Assembly (NCBI GenBank): GCA_015065925.1
Contig: SVPL01000010.1
Span: forward strand, 1-56,925
Direction: 5' to 3'
DNA length: 56,925 bases
From: Oscillospiraceae bacterium
GTDB taxonomy: Bacteria; Bacillota; Clostridia; Oscillospirales; Acutalibacteraceae
The translations under genes were made by a program, and so were the position numbers. Shown piece by piece: positions 8,854 to 17,266 of the stretch; positions within the stretch are counted from its first letter, which is position 1, and every line of letters begins with the position of its first letter. Under the pieces are notes generated by a model, which was not told where the DNA came from, did not search any database, and saw nothing but the letters and a program-made list of their open reading frames with translations.

Positions 8854-10770
8854 TTAGTTGGCTTGTAAACGGAATGTACCTGTTGTTGTATCCCAATAAG
8901 TTTCATAACCCTCGTTCATACAAATAAGCTTTGCTTCATCGCCTTCGGTATAAACATAATCTGATGCAGGTTTAAAGTTAAAGTTGCCGAAATCTGTATC
9001 TGCCTCATTAACTGTAAACTTCAAGGTGTTGAATTCCTTAGCAAGATAAGCGGTGTTGTGGTTGGTAGAAAGATCGTAAGCAATAACACCGTCAACCTCT
9101 GCGTTACCCCAAGTTAAGCCTAAACCACCGCTATAACCAAAGTTATCAACTATTTTACCACCTGTGATGGATGCGGAGTTATTATATAGGAATAGGGAAT
9201 TTCCGTGATCACCGTTATTGTATATTTCACCACCGGTCATAACAAAGGAGGCGTGGTCGTGGAAACGAATAGCAGCGCCAAGAGTTGCCGCACAGTCATT
9301 ATCGTGCATTTTGAAGGAACCGCCAATTTTAACGGTTTCGTAATAACCCGCATATATTGCACCGCCGGTTGCTGCAGAATAGTTGTATGCCATTTCACCG
9401 CCGTTAAGCACATAAACGTTGTTGCTGCGAGAAGAACCTGCCCAAATAGCACCGCCGTTACCGTCAGAATAGTTGTGATTCATTTCGCCGCCGTTCATAG
9501 TTAAAAGGGTACCGATGTTTGTTACGGCACGGATAGCACCGCCAATTCCGCCGTGGTTATTATTGATTTTACCTGAGTTAACAATAATTGCACCGCCGCC
9601 CCAAATTGCGCCTGCTGCGGAATGGTTGTTAATAATTTCGCCGCCGTTAAGGGTAAGGGTAGCACCTGCGCGAGTACCAAGATTTACAGCATTAGCGCCA
9701 TCGTTATTTTGAAGAACTGCACCTTCTCCAAGAACAATATGAGCATTGGCTTCTGTTGTAACAAGAGCGCCTGTTGCAGTTACGCCTGAGTTAACAGTAC
9801 CACGCTGAAGGGTTTGGTTTACTTCGCCGCCCCAAACAGCACCACCGTCAACAACAACATTTTCAAGGGTGAGGGTTGCGCCGGTTTTTACGGTAAATAC
9901 TGTACCTGTGTAGATTACGGGAGTGCTTTTTGAGCTCATAAAAGAAGTACCGTCAGTACGGTAGATGGCGTTTCCACCGCCATCAATATTTGCGTTGTAA
10001 TCAACTGTGAAGGTGTCATCTACAACTATATCCTTAGTAAGAACAATATTTGTTTCATTGTTTGCAAGGGCAATTCTTAACTCGTTTGCATTTGAAACGG
10101 GAGCGAAGTCAAGTGTAGCGTCTTTATCATACTGATCGTCAAAGCTATCTTCTTCGTATGTAAGCTGAGTGGCAAGGATTTGAATATCAAATACGCCGCC
10201 AAGTGACATACCCTGATAGTCATTACCTGCAGTTTCCTGCATTTTAAGGGCTATTCCAAGGTAAGCAGAATCATTTGCGGAGCCTTCGGGAGTAAGCTCG
10301 CCTGTGGTTGTGGTTTGAATGGTATTAACAAAATCACGAACAGTACCAACCTTGTCCCAGGTAGCAATATCTGCGCGGTTTGCAGGTAAATCTTGAACGC
10401 TTGTGTTTACATACACATCAATAACATCAGCAAGGGCGGTAAGTTCAAAATCAGAAACGAACTTTGCCATCCATTTAAGTGCTAAAGAACCCTTGTTTAC
10501 AACCTTAAGAACCTTAACATCGGTATAACCGGGTTCCCATAAATCATAATCAAAGATTGCTTTACCTGACTCTTTAATAGAAGTCCAGTTGTCGTCGCCG
10601 TCTTTCAACAGCAAGTCAATTTTTAGTGTTCCTGCCTGAATTTTATTGTTAGAGGAAGTAACACTGTCTGTGAACCAAGCGAAGGTTGTGCCAATAAGCA
10701 TAGCAACGCACATAATAAGTACAAGACCGCTTACAAGCAAAGAACGCTTGGTGCTTTTGCTTTTTGTCAT
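8854..10770 (-). CDS. SipW/TasA-type secreted protein with beta-helix repeats (copy 1)
   Basis: Secreted protein of 638 residues. The first 35 residues form a SipW-type signal peptide: basic start MTKSKSTKR, hydrophobic core, then GTTFAWFTDSVTS, the signature of TasA/camelysin-like proteins. A TasA-like domain follows to about residue 215 (WEPGYTDVKVLKVVNKGSLAL, LADVIDVYV, ALKMQETAGNDYQ). The rest, about 220-600, is a chain of short repeats with GGEI/GGAI and NNHS turns, as in right-handed beta-helix proteins. There is no sortase motif or C-terminal membrane segment, so it is probably released or built into a fibre or matrix. It is the last gene of the array and is preceded by the 122-base leader repeat shared with copy 4. 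Unlike the other three copies, its tail lacks the NGD-WYTVV ending. Confidence 0.8.
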   Translation of the reverse strand: MTKSKSTKRSLLVSGLVLIMCVAMLIGTTFAWFTDSVTSSNNKIQAGTLKIDLLLKDGDDNWTSIKESGKAIFDYDLWEPGYTDVKVLKVVNKGSLALKWMAKFVSDFELTALADVIDVYVNTSVQDLPANRADIATWDKVGTVRDFVNTIQTTTTGELTPEGSANDSAYLGIALKMQETAGNDYQGMSLGGVFDIQILATQLTYEEDSFDDQYDKDATLDFAPVSNANELRIALANNETNIVLTKDIVVDDTFTVDYNANIDGGGNAIYRTDGTSFMSSKSTPVIYTGTVFTVKTGATLTLENVVVDGGAVWGGEVNQTLQRGTVNSGVTATGALVTTEANAHIVLGEGAVLQNNDGANAVNLGTRAGATLTLNGGEIINNHSAAGAIWGGGAIIVNSGKINNNHGGIGGAIRAVTNIGTLLTMNGGEMNHNYSDGNGGAIWAGSSRSNNVYVLNGGEMAYNYSAATGGAIYAGYYETVKIGGSFKMHDNDCAATLGAAIRFHDHASFVMTGGEIYNNGDHGNSLFLYNNSASITGGKIVDNFGYSGGLGLTWGNAEVDGVIAYDLSTNHNTAYLAKEFNTLKFTVNEADTDFGNFNFKPASDYVYTEGDEAKLICMNEGYETYWDTTTGTFRLQAN

Positions 10771-10801
10771 TTTGAAATGACCTCCTTTTTTTTATTTTTT
10801 A

Positions 10802-10923
10802 CCTAACGGCAATAAGAACCCGACCTGTTGCCGCAATCAGACTAACGAACAGGTGCTCGGAACCTTGTTACCTAACGGTAATCAAAACCTACATCCTAAG
10901 ATATAGGCTTTGATTACCGCCTA
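10802..10923 (-). repeat. 122-base structured leader repeat, copy A
   Basis: This is nearly identical to 16618-16739: I see a single difference, at 10805/16621. On the coding strand it lies between a small hairpin (CTATCCCC/GGGGATAG at 10921-10941) and the ribosome site of array copy 1. It contains an 11-bp perfect stem at 10876-10886/10909-10919, extended inward by CCTACATC/GATATAGG. A second stem pairs ACCTGTT with AACAGGT (about 10823-10854), and the box CCTAACGG occurs twice. It is either a structured 5' leader of the mRNA or a recombination cassette. I do not recognise it as a known riboswitch class. Confidence 0.75.
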
Positions 10924-10975
10924 TCCCCGGAAAGGGGATAGGACGGCTTTTTATGAACAAGATAGAATTATTAAA

Positions 10976-12982
10976 TTATTCAGCAACAACGGTATACCAA
11001 ACATCACCGTTTGCCTGTGTTTCACTCACCATTTTATATCCGTCAGCGAGTACAATCAGCGCAGGAACATCAGGATTTGTCCAGGGCCTTGCAAACGCGC
11101 TGTCCATGGGATTCCAGTTAACAAACGTACCGCCGCGCAGTGTGATCTTCTGATTATTTATGTAGCTAAGATTATTACCCATACTCAACAATGCTGCGGA
11201 TGGGTTTGCGGTATTCTGAAAGAAACCGCCGTTGATCTCAATGAAACCATTGATGCAGTATACGATTGGTGTATTGGCATCAGTAGAAATATAAGTACCA
11301 TCGTTGATGACAATGGTAGAGGAGTTCTGAGAATAAAGATGTCCTTTGTTATTGGTTTCACCTAACTCATAAGTACCGCCGTTAATATTGAGTGTACCGC
11401 CTTTACTGGCAAAACCTGCATAACCCGAATCAACTTCAACAGTTCCGTCTCCCTCGATTGTGAGCACACAATTTTCACCTTGCGTAGCGAAAAGGAAACC
11501 GCCTTCAGCAGTAACGGTCTTACCGTTCAAATCAATGGTATTGGTTGTGTTATCACCAAAGTAAATCTTGTCGCTTGCAACGATGTCGTCAAGCAAAACA
11601 TGCTCTCCACTGCTACCGCTTGCAGAGGTAAGTGCTTCATAATCGGAAGGGTAAGAAGCTTCTGCCTGTATTTTTGCAACCTGATGAACGGTTTCGCCGT
11701 TCTCCTCATAGGTTTTCAAATACATACCGTCAGCCAAAACGATACGACCTTTGTTAATATCGCTAGCGATTACATTGGTAGTGCCGTTTTTCATGAAATC
11801 CTTATAAGTAACGCCTTCGTGAAGAATGATAACGGGAGCATTGGCACTTGTATCGTGCGCATTAAAAGCATATCCGCTTTCAGAAAAATCACCGCCGTAT
11901 ACATTTATCGTCACATTAGCGTTATTAACATATACATCGCTTTCATTGCGCTCATAGGCGTTACCCTTAAAGGTACCACCGTAAATGTTAATTTCGGAAT
12001 GTGCCCAACCATAAACGGGCATAGACTTATTTTTTGTAATTAAGCTACCATCACCTATAATGTTCAGGGTGCTGTAGCGAACAAGGATCAATGCATTAGG
12101 TGCTTTGCCTGCTATCATCTCCGCATCAGCCTCGGCAATAATGTCATAACCGTTTAGATCAAGGGTAACATCAACATGATCCAAATACAGCAGAGAGCCA
12201 TTGCCGTTGGTTGCCATAAATTCTGCAGTGGCATCTAAGGTAATGTCGTCTTGAAGGATAATCTTACCACCCTTTTTCAGTGCGTCCTGTAGCTGTGCAG
12301 GGGTAGATACATAACTTGCCTCGGGATCCAGACCTTTATCGTAGTCAGTACCGAAAGAATCAGATTCAAAATCCTTCTGCGTAGCAGCGAGCAATACACT
12401 AAAGTCAGTACCGATAGATTTGTTCTGATACTCGTTGCCGGCAGATTCCTGCATTTTAAGAGCAAGAGTAACGGTGTGTGCTTCGCCGGCTTCAAGGTTG
12501 CCTGATGCGGTAGTGCTGATAGCATCGAGAACTTCGGTCAAGGTGCCAAGTCTCATATCTGCATCAATTGCGGCGCGGTCGCCGAGCTGCTGTGCAGGAT
12601 CAAGATAGTATACATCGATTACATCTGCAAGGTCGGTTACTTCACCATTTGCAGCAATAGAAAGCTGATACTTGAGTGCAAGTGTGCCTACGTTAGCAAT
12701 TTTGATATGGCGTACTTCGGTATAACCGGGTTCCCATTTGTCGTAGTTAAAGATTGCACCGGCAGATGCATCTGTCCAATCAGCATCAGCTGTTGGCACT
12801 GCTTTGGTACCATCGGCCCAATACATTTCTACATCCAAATTTCCGGACTTGATGATGTTGTTACCGGAGGTAACGCTGTCTGTAAACCAAGCGAACGTAC
12901 TACCAATCAGCATCGATACGCACATAAGAAGCGCGAGTGCGCTCGTCAGTAAAGCACGCTTGGTGCTTCTGGTTTTTGTCAT
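10976..12982 (-). CDS. SipW/TasA-type secreted protein with two beta-helix modules (copy 2)
   Basis: 668 residues. The signal peptide (MTKTRSTKRALLTSALA, GSTFAWFTDSVTS) is of the copy 3 type, but the mature TasA-like domain (DVEMYWADGTKA, AIFNYDKWEPGYTEVRHI, QLSIAANGEV) matches copy 4. Two beta-helix-like modules follow, at about 230-425 and 440-668. Each ends in a similar tag: DGMYLKTYEENGETVHQV for the first, and DGYKMVSETQANGDVWYTVV for the second, which is nearly the same as the end of copy 3. The AAAGGAGGT ribosome site is excellent. There is no wall-anchoring signal. Function is inferred to be an extracellular structural or binding protein; nothing suggests an enzyme. Confidence 0.8.
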   Translation of the reverse strand: MTKTRSTKRALLTSALALLMCVSMLIGSTFAWFTDSVTSGNNIIKSGNLDVEMYWADGTKAVPTADADWTDASAGAIFNYDKWEPGYTEVRHIKIANVGTLALKYQLSIAANGEVTDLADVIDVYYLDPAQQLGDRAAIDADMRLGTLTEVLDAISTTASGNLEAGEAHTVTLALKMQESAGNEYQNKSIGTDFSVLLAATQKDFESDSFGTDYDKGLDPEASYVSTPAQLQDALKKGGKIILQDDITLDATAEFMATNGNGSLLYLDHVDVTLDLNGYDIIAEADAEMIAGKAPNALILVRYSTLNIIGDGSLITKNKSMPVYGWAHSEINIYGGTFKGNAYERNESDVYVNNANVTINVYGGDFSESGYAFNAHDTSANAPVIILHEGVTYKDFMKNGTTNVIASDINKGRIVLADGMYLKTYEENGETVHQVAKIQAEASYPSDYEALTSASGSSGEHVLLDDIVASDKIYFGDNTTNTIDLNGKTVTAEGGFLFATQGENCVLTIEGDGTVEVDSGYAGFASKGGTLNINGGTYELGETNNKGHLYSQNSSTIVINDGTYISTDANTPIVYCINGFIEINGGFFQNTANPSAALLSMGNNLSYINNQKITLRGGTFVNWNPMDSAFARPWTNPDVPALIVLADGYKMVSETQANGDVWYTVVAE

Positions 12983-13078
12983 TTTTAATGACCTCCTTTT
13001 TCACTTTACCAACATCGCATAATTTAACCGTTCTCCTTCCGACGTTGGCTGAGAAAGAGGCGGTTATTAATTTATAAA
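12983..13078 (-). promoter_or_regulatory. Array spacer with leader hairpins, copy 2 side
   Basis: The spacer upstream of copy 2 resembles the spacer upstream of copy 3. Read on the coding strand both begin with TTAATAACCGCCTC, then have a segment containing GAACGGT, a CAACG-type inverted pair, and the shared AAGGAGGTCATT-like ribosome site. No promoter or T-run terminator is evident, so this looks like a transcribed leader. Confidence 0.45.
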
Positions 13079-14494
13079 TTATTCAGCAACAACGGTATAC
13101 CAAATATCACCGTTTGCTTGAGTTTCGGAAACGACCTTGTAGCCATCAGCAACTTTAATGTTGTTAGGATCGTCTCCACCAGTAGTGGGATCAAAGTTTA
13201 CAAAAGTTCCGCCGTAAATGTTAATAAATCCGGTGCCACGATTAGCGTTTGCCACGTTTACAGGTCTGCCTTCCCATGCGGTATTATGGAAAAAGCCCCC
13301 GTAAATATCAATAACGCCGCCACTGGAATAGATAAGCTCACTCTGTATTTCACCATCGGAGACGAAGCTGCCGCCGTTTATAGTGATGTGGGCTCCACTG
13401 CCTGCCCAAGCGGCAGTACCGTTTTTAGGATTGAAGTTACCGCCGTTAATAACAACGTTACCGGTACTTTGCGCATAAACGACGGCGGTCTCAGCATTTG
13501 CACCGGTGGAGGTATTAACGGTTCTGAGAGTTCCGTTACCGTTAATGGTCAGGGTGCTATTGTAGGCAACGGTATATAGATAAACGTAACCGTTGTAATC
13601 TGGCGTATAAGTCAAGTTATGACCGTTAAGATCCAGCGTATATTCTTTATCATCTCTTACAGCGTATGCTCTGTTGGCACTATAGGTTTTGTAACCATCG
13701 GTCGCCTCGACATCAGCATCAAGAGAATAGTTTCCGCCCTTCACGGTTGCATCATAGAACGCGTCGGCAGTATTAAGTGGAAGGACATACGTGGCATCTT
13801 TATCATAGTATTTGTTGAAGCTATCGGTCTCATATGTCTGCTGAGTGGCAACGACCGTGATAGAAACACCTTCAAGGGAAAGGTTCTGATACTCGTTGCC
13901 GGCTTCTTCTGCCATATGACCGAAAACGGTAAACTCGGGGGTGGTATCGGTGTGCCCCGTTCCGGGAGTAGTTTCACCTTTTCCTGCAAGCGACCAGTCG
14001 AAGAGAACGTTGCCTTCGGGCATACCGTAAAGCACACCAACCTCTGCGTCCTCAAATTTCTGTAATTGGTTGCCCGCAGAGCCGTTCAACACAGATTCAG
14101 GAATATTGTTAACCCTTGTCTTAAGTTCAATGGCTTCCATCAGTTTTTCGTCACCATTTACGCCGTTAAGTAGGACGAGAAGCTTGGCCGAAAGATTACC
14201 CTCGTTACGAATGCGGAAAGGTGCCATTTCATAAGTACAGCCAGGCTCCCAAAGAATCTCCGTTCTTCCGTCTGCTGCAACAAAGGGAATAACCTTGCCT
14301 TCTGCATCTTCCCAACTATCGCCGTCCCAATATTCCATAACAATGTCGAGTGTACCAGCCTGGATGACATTGCTGCCGGAGGTAACACTATCAGTAAACC
14401 AAGCAAATGTACTCCCAATCAGCATTGACACGCACATAAGAAGTGCAAGTGCACTCGTCAGTAAGGCACGCTTTGTGTTTTTTGTTTTTGTCAT
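13079..14494 (-). CDS. SipW/TasA-type secreted protein (copy 3)
   Basis: The shortest full copy, 471 residues. The signal peptide MTKTKNTKRALLTSALA...GSTFAWFTDSVTS is nearly the same as in copy 2. The mature domain, however, is divergent (DIVMEYWDGDSWED, LWEPGCTYEMAPFRI, NEGNLSAKLLVLLNG) and carries an acidic/Gly-rich insertion before HMAEEAGNEYQNLSLEG. One beta-helix-like module (about 240-450) ends with DGYKVVSETQANGDIWYTVV, shared with copy 2. The region TTGTGHTDTTPEF found in related proteins is seen here as TTPGTGHTDTTPEF, a flexible loop. It sits 96 bases upstream of copy 2 and is presumably in the same transcript. Secreted and not anchored, as far as the sequence shows. Confidence 0.8.
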   Translation of the reverse strand: MTKTKNTKRALLTSALALLMCVSMLIGSTFAWFTDSVTSGSNVIQAGTLDIVMEYWDGDSWEDAEGKVIPFVAADGRTEILWEPGCTYEMAPFRIRNEGNLSAKLLVLLNGVNGDEKLMEAIELKTRVNNIPESVLNGSAGNQLQKFEDAEVGVLYGMPEGNVLFDWSLAGKGETTPGTGHTDTTPEFTVFGHMAEEAGNEYQNLSLEGVSITVVATQQTYETDSFNKYYDKDATYVLPLNTADAFYDATVKGGNYSLDADVEATDGYKTYSANRAYAVRDDKEYTLDLNGHNLTYTPDYNGYVYLYTVAYNSTLTINGNGTLRTVNTSTGANAETAVVYAQSTGNVVINGGNFNPKNGTAAWAGSGAHITINGGSFVSDGEIQSELIYSSGGVIDIYGGFFHNTAWEGRPVNVANANRGTGFINIYGGTFVNFDPTTGGDDPNNIKVADGYKVVSETQANGDIWYTVVAE

Positions 14495-14613
14495 TTCTAA
14501 TGATCTCCTTTTGAAATAATGCCAACGTTGGGAAGTGTTTTACCGTTCTCACGCTGACCGTTGACCTAACGCGGGAGGCGGTTATTAACTTGTTTTTTGC
14601 TCTCAACCGAGCA
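14495..14613 (-). promoter_or_regulatory. Array spacer with leader hairpins, copy 3 side
   Basis: This spacer upstream of copy 3 has the order TTAATAACCGCCTC, the box CGCGTTAGGTCAACGGTCAGCGT, GAACGGT, CCAACGTTGG (a perfect palindrome at about 14522-14531), and an AAAGGAGATCATT ribosome site. A version of the middle box recurs beside the fifth-copy remnant at about 16904-16924. Confidence 0.45.
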
Positions 14614-16584
14614 TTAGTCTATGTAATTCAAGGTATGGCTACCGCCTCTGTTATCAACAAAGTCAACACTCGCTATACTCTTATCTGTTGTGTTGATAGT
14701 AGCGTGTCCGTTTACAGTAGTAACATAGTACATAGCCGTAACATTAACATCATTAAGGGTTGCGGTACATTCGCCCATAGTGCTTATTGCATTGGGGTTA
14801 GTGGGACCGTTTGCTGCAGTACCCGCAACACATTCAGCAGTAATAGAGCCACCGTTTACGGTAATTTCAGCATTGTTAAGACTAATGCCATAGCTATAAA
14901 CCCATTTTGCCTTGGTACCGTTATTGATTTTTACGTTGCAGTTGTTAAGAACTGCCTTTGCATTCTGTACCTCCATACCGGAAGCTTCGGACCAATTAAC
15001 ATTCGCATTCAGATGATGTTTTACATCTACGGTAACATTATCCATAGTCAAAGTGCCTGCAGTTGCTTTCAGGTGAGGTACAAGATTGGTGTTTCCGCCG
15101 CTTGCGATAGTACCGTTCTCGATGGTTGCATCGGCAGCGAAGTCTAAGCCCATCGTTGTAAGGGTTTTATTGTTTAAATTCAAGGTTACGGATTTATTGA
15201 CAGTAACACTTTGATCTAAAGCAACATCATTCTGCAAAACAATATAAGCACCTTCGGTATTCAAAGCGGATATTAAGTCGGAAGCTGAGCTTACGCCGTT
15301 TCCTTTAACAACCTGATACCAGGTCTCTCCGCCAATTTCCACGGCTTCAAAGGTGCAACCTTCATCAAGCTGAATGCGGGTCGCATCATAACCAGCATAA
15401 TACTTCGTATGTTTAAGAACTGCACCCTCGTGGAAGACGATGCTAAGTCTGCTACCCTGAGTATCTTCTGCATTGGCACACTCAATACCATCAAGAGGAA
15501 TGAACTTGCCGCCATAGACATCTATATTGCCGCTATTTGTATACATAATAGCCAGAGCATTGCTGCCGTTATCGGAATTGCTTATGTAGGTACCGCTATA
15601 AACGTTGATCTGGTCGTTCTTATTCATAGCGTGGAAAATACCGGATTTTCCGTTTTTGACAGTTACGGTGCCATCACCAACGATATTCAAAGTTCCGCCA
15701 TTTGCGGTAGTGAATACCGCATTAGTCTTCAAAAGAGCATCATCTTCGACGATAATATCGTGACCGTTCAAGTCAATGGTAACCTCACGACCGTTAGCAA
15801 CGAACATATACGCGCCCCATTGGAGAGAAGTGGTTTCGTCAACGATAATATCTTCATTAAGCACGATGTATCCGTCTCTGACGAGCATAGCATCCTTCAA
15901 ACTTTGCGGATCGAAAGCATATATTGCCTCGGGATTTAAGCCCTCATCGTAATCGTCGCCGAAGGAGTCACTTTCAAAATTCAGTTGAATGGCGCTTAAC
16001 TTAACGCTGAAATCAGTACCAATAGACTTATTCTGATACTCGTTGCCGGCGCTCTCCTGCATTTTAAGAGCAAGGGTAATTGTGTGATTTTCACCTGCTT
16101 CAAGACTACCCGAAGCGGTGGTGTTGATTTCGTCAAGAACCTCGGTTAAGGTGCCAAGCTTTGTTGCACCTGTAAGGGCTGAGCGATTTGCAACCTGAAC
16201 TGCAGGATCTGCATAATAAACATCAATTACATCTGCAAGCTTAGAAACCTCGCCGTTTGCATCAATGGAAAGCTGATACTTAAGAGCAAGTGAGCCTTTG
16301 TTTTCAATTTTGATGTGGCGAACCTCGGTATAACCCGGCTCCCATAAATCATAATTGAAAATAGCGCCTGCAGAAGCATCATTCCAAACTGCGGTATCGG
16401 GGGCTTCGGTGCCGTTAGCCCAATACATTTCAACATCAAGAGTACCGGACTTAATAATGTTACCCGAAGAAGTAACGCTGTCTGTGAACCAAGCGAAGGT
16501 TGTGCCAATAAGCATAGTAACGCACATAATAAGTACAAGACCGCTTACAAGCAAGGAACGCTTGGTGCTTTTGCTTTTAGTCAT
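14614..16584 (-). CDS. SipW/TasA-type secreted protein with two modules (copy 4)
   Basis: 656 residues, the first gene of the array on the coding strand. The signal peptide (MTKSKSTKRSLLVSGLV, GTTFAWFTDSVTSS) is almost identical to copy 1 at DNA level, and so is its leader. The mature TasA-like domain instead follows copy 2 (DVEMYWANGTEA, AIFNYDLWEPGYTEVRHI, QLSIDANGEV). A first beta-helix module ends at about residue 433 with CTFEAVEIGGETWYQVVKG. A second begins VSSASDLISALNTEG and ends without the usual tag (VDFVDNRGGSHTLNYID). The ribosome site is AAGGAGGT. It has no anchor. The arrangement of parts shows that copies have exchanged segments. Confidence 0.8.
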   Translation of the reverse strand: MTKSKSTKRSLLVSGLVLIMCVTMLIGTTFAWFTDSVTSSGNIIKSGTLDVEMYWANGTEAPDTAVWNDASAGAIFNYDLWEPGYTEVRHIKIENKGSLALKYQLSIDANGEVSKLADVIDVYYADPAVQVANRSALTGATKLGTLTEVLDEINTTASGSLEAGENHTITLALKMQESAGNEYQNKSIGTDFSVKLSAIQLNFESDSFGDDYDEGLNPEAIYAFDPQSLKDAMLVRDGYIVLNEDIIVDETTSLQWGAYMFVANGREVTIDLNGHDIIVEDDALLKTNAVFTTANGGTLNIVGDGTVTVKNGKSGIFHAMNKNDQINVYSGTYISNSDNGSNALAIMYTNSGNIDVYGGKFIPLDGIECANAEDTQGSRLSIVFHEGAVLKHTKYYAGYDATRIQLDEGCTFEAVEIGGETWYQVVKGNGVSSASDLISALNTEGAYIVLQNDVALDQSVTVNKSVTLNLNNKTLTTMGLDFAADATIENGTIASGGNTNLVPHLKATAGTLTMDNVTVDVKHHLNANVNWSEASGMEVQNAKAVLNNCNVKINNGTKAKWVYSYGISLNNAEITVNGGSITAECVAGTAANGPTNPNAISTMGECTATLNDVNVTAMYYVTTVNGHATINTTDKSIASVDFVDNRGGSHTLNYID

Positions 16585-16617
16585 TTTGTAATGACCTCCT
16601 TATTAAAAAAGTGTTTG

Positions 16618-16739
16618 CCTTACGGCAATAAGAACCCGACCTGTTGCCGCAATCAGACTAACGAACAGGTGCTCGGAACCTTGTTACCTAACGGTAATCA
16701 AAACCTACATCCTAAGATATAGGCTTTGATTACCGCCTA
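16618..16739 (-). repeat. 122-base structured leader repeat, copy B
   Basis: Second copy of the element at 10802-10923, here upstream of array copy 4, with the same 11-bp stem at 16692-16702/16725-16735. The adjoining small hairpin (CCTAAC/GTTAGG, 16736-16760) is at the same place as in copy A but has a different sequence. That difference argues for selection on structure there, and for recent copying or selection on sequence in the 122 bases. Confidence 0.75.
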
Positions 16740-16779
16740 ACACGCGTAATGACAGTTAGGACGGAAATTTTTAAATTAA

Positions 16780-16872
16780 TCAATTTTTAATTACTTGATA
16801 CCAGGTTACTCCACCAATTACAATTTCCTGTAAGGAACAGCCTTCGCCAAAATCTACTATAAAATTACGCAT
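16780..16872 (-). pseudogene. Remnant of a fifth TasA-like array gene (C-terminal tag)
   Basis: A 30-codon frame from the ATG at 16872 to the TGA at 16780. Its translation contains FGEGCSLQEIVIGG and VTWYQVIKN. This matches the end of the first module of copy 4 (LDEGCTFEAVEIGG, ETWYQVVKG). Only this tag survives; signal peptide and TasA domain are gone. Immediately upstream on the coding strand (about 16904-16924) is the box CGCGTTAGGTCAACAGTCAG, which also occurs in the spacer before copy 3. The locus therefore keeps a leader box and a tail with the gene between them deleted. There is no ribosome site, so it is unlikely to be translated. Confidence 0.6.
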
Positions 16873-17038
16873 TTAAGGTCAAAGAGTTTTGAATGTTCCG
16901 GCTACGCTGACTGTTGACCTAACGCGTAAGCTACTTTAAAATTCATCAATTGATAAACAATCCACAAAGCATTTATGATTATAACCTATACCTTATGGTG
17001 CAAGTCAAGTGTTTTTCGATGCTAGAGATTATAAGTTA

Positions 17039-17266
17039 TTAATATCTCATAAAAGGTAATAATGATAACCACAATTTACGTTTTTGACGAATCCAATAAC
17101 GGCGTTCAGAGCCTTCGCTGCGTTCAATTTCCATTTTTATGTATTTAAGTTCTTGTGAAAAATCTTTAAAATAGATAGTTGCATTTACTAACAAAACTAA
17201 AAGTACAATTATTCCAAAAACTAAAAGCATTATGGTTAATATATAGTTTGTGTTATTTTCGGGCAT
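17039..17266 (-). CDS. Small single-pass membrane protein, unknown function
   Basis: 75 residues: a short polar start, one membrane helix at about 8-30 (rich in Ile, Leu and Val), then a strongly charged tail with MEIERSEGSERRYWIRQKR and an aromatic end. The tail pattern seems to recur in small proteins of other Clostridia, from memory. An AGGAGA ribosome site precedes the ATG at 17266. It stands alone between the TasA-like array and a repeat-rich spacer, on the array's strand. Function is unknown; a partner or assembly factor for the array would be a guess only. Confidence 0.6.
   Translation of the reverse strand: MPENNTNYILTIMLLVFGIIVLLVLLVNATIYFKDFSQELKYIKMEIERSEGSERRYWIRQKRKLWLSLLPFMRY

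Noticed and set aside
10802-10923. Known riboswitch (cyclic-di-GMP type I or II) as the identity of the leader repeat
   Set aside because: The conserved core sequences of those classes are not present, and the stems do not have their arrangement.
11480-12043. Long open frames on the plus strand opposite the TasA-like genes (for example 10910-11365, 11480-12043, 13619-14065, 14590-15147, 15409-15939)
   Set aside because: They are mirror frames of repetitive coding sequence on the other strand, without ribosome sites, and their proteins look random and rich in Ile, Val, Cys and His.
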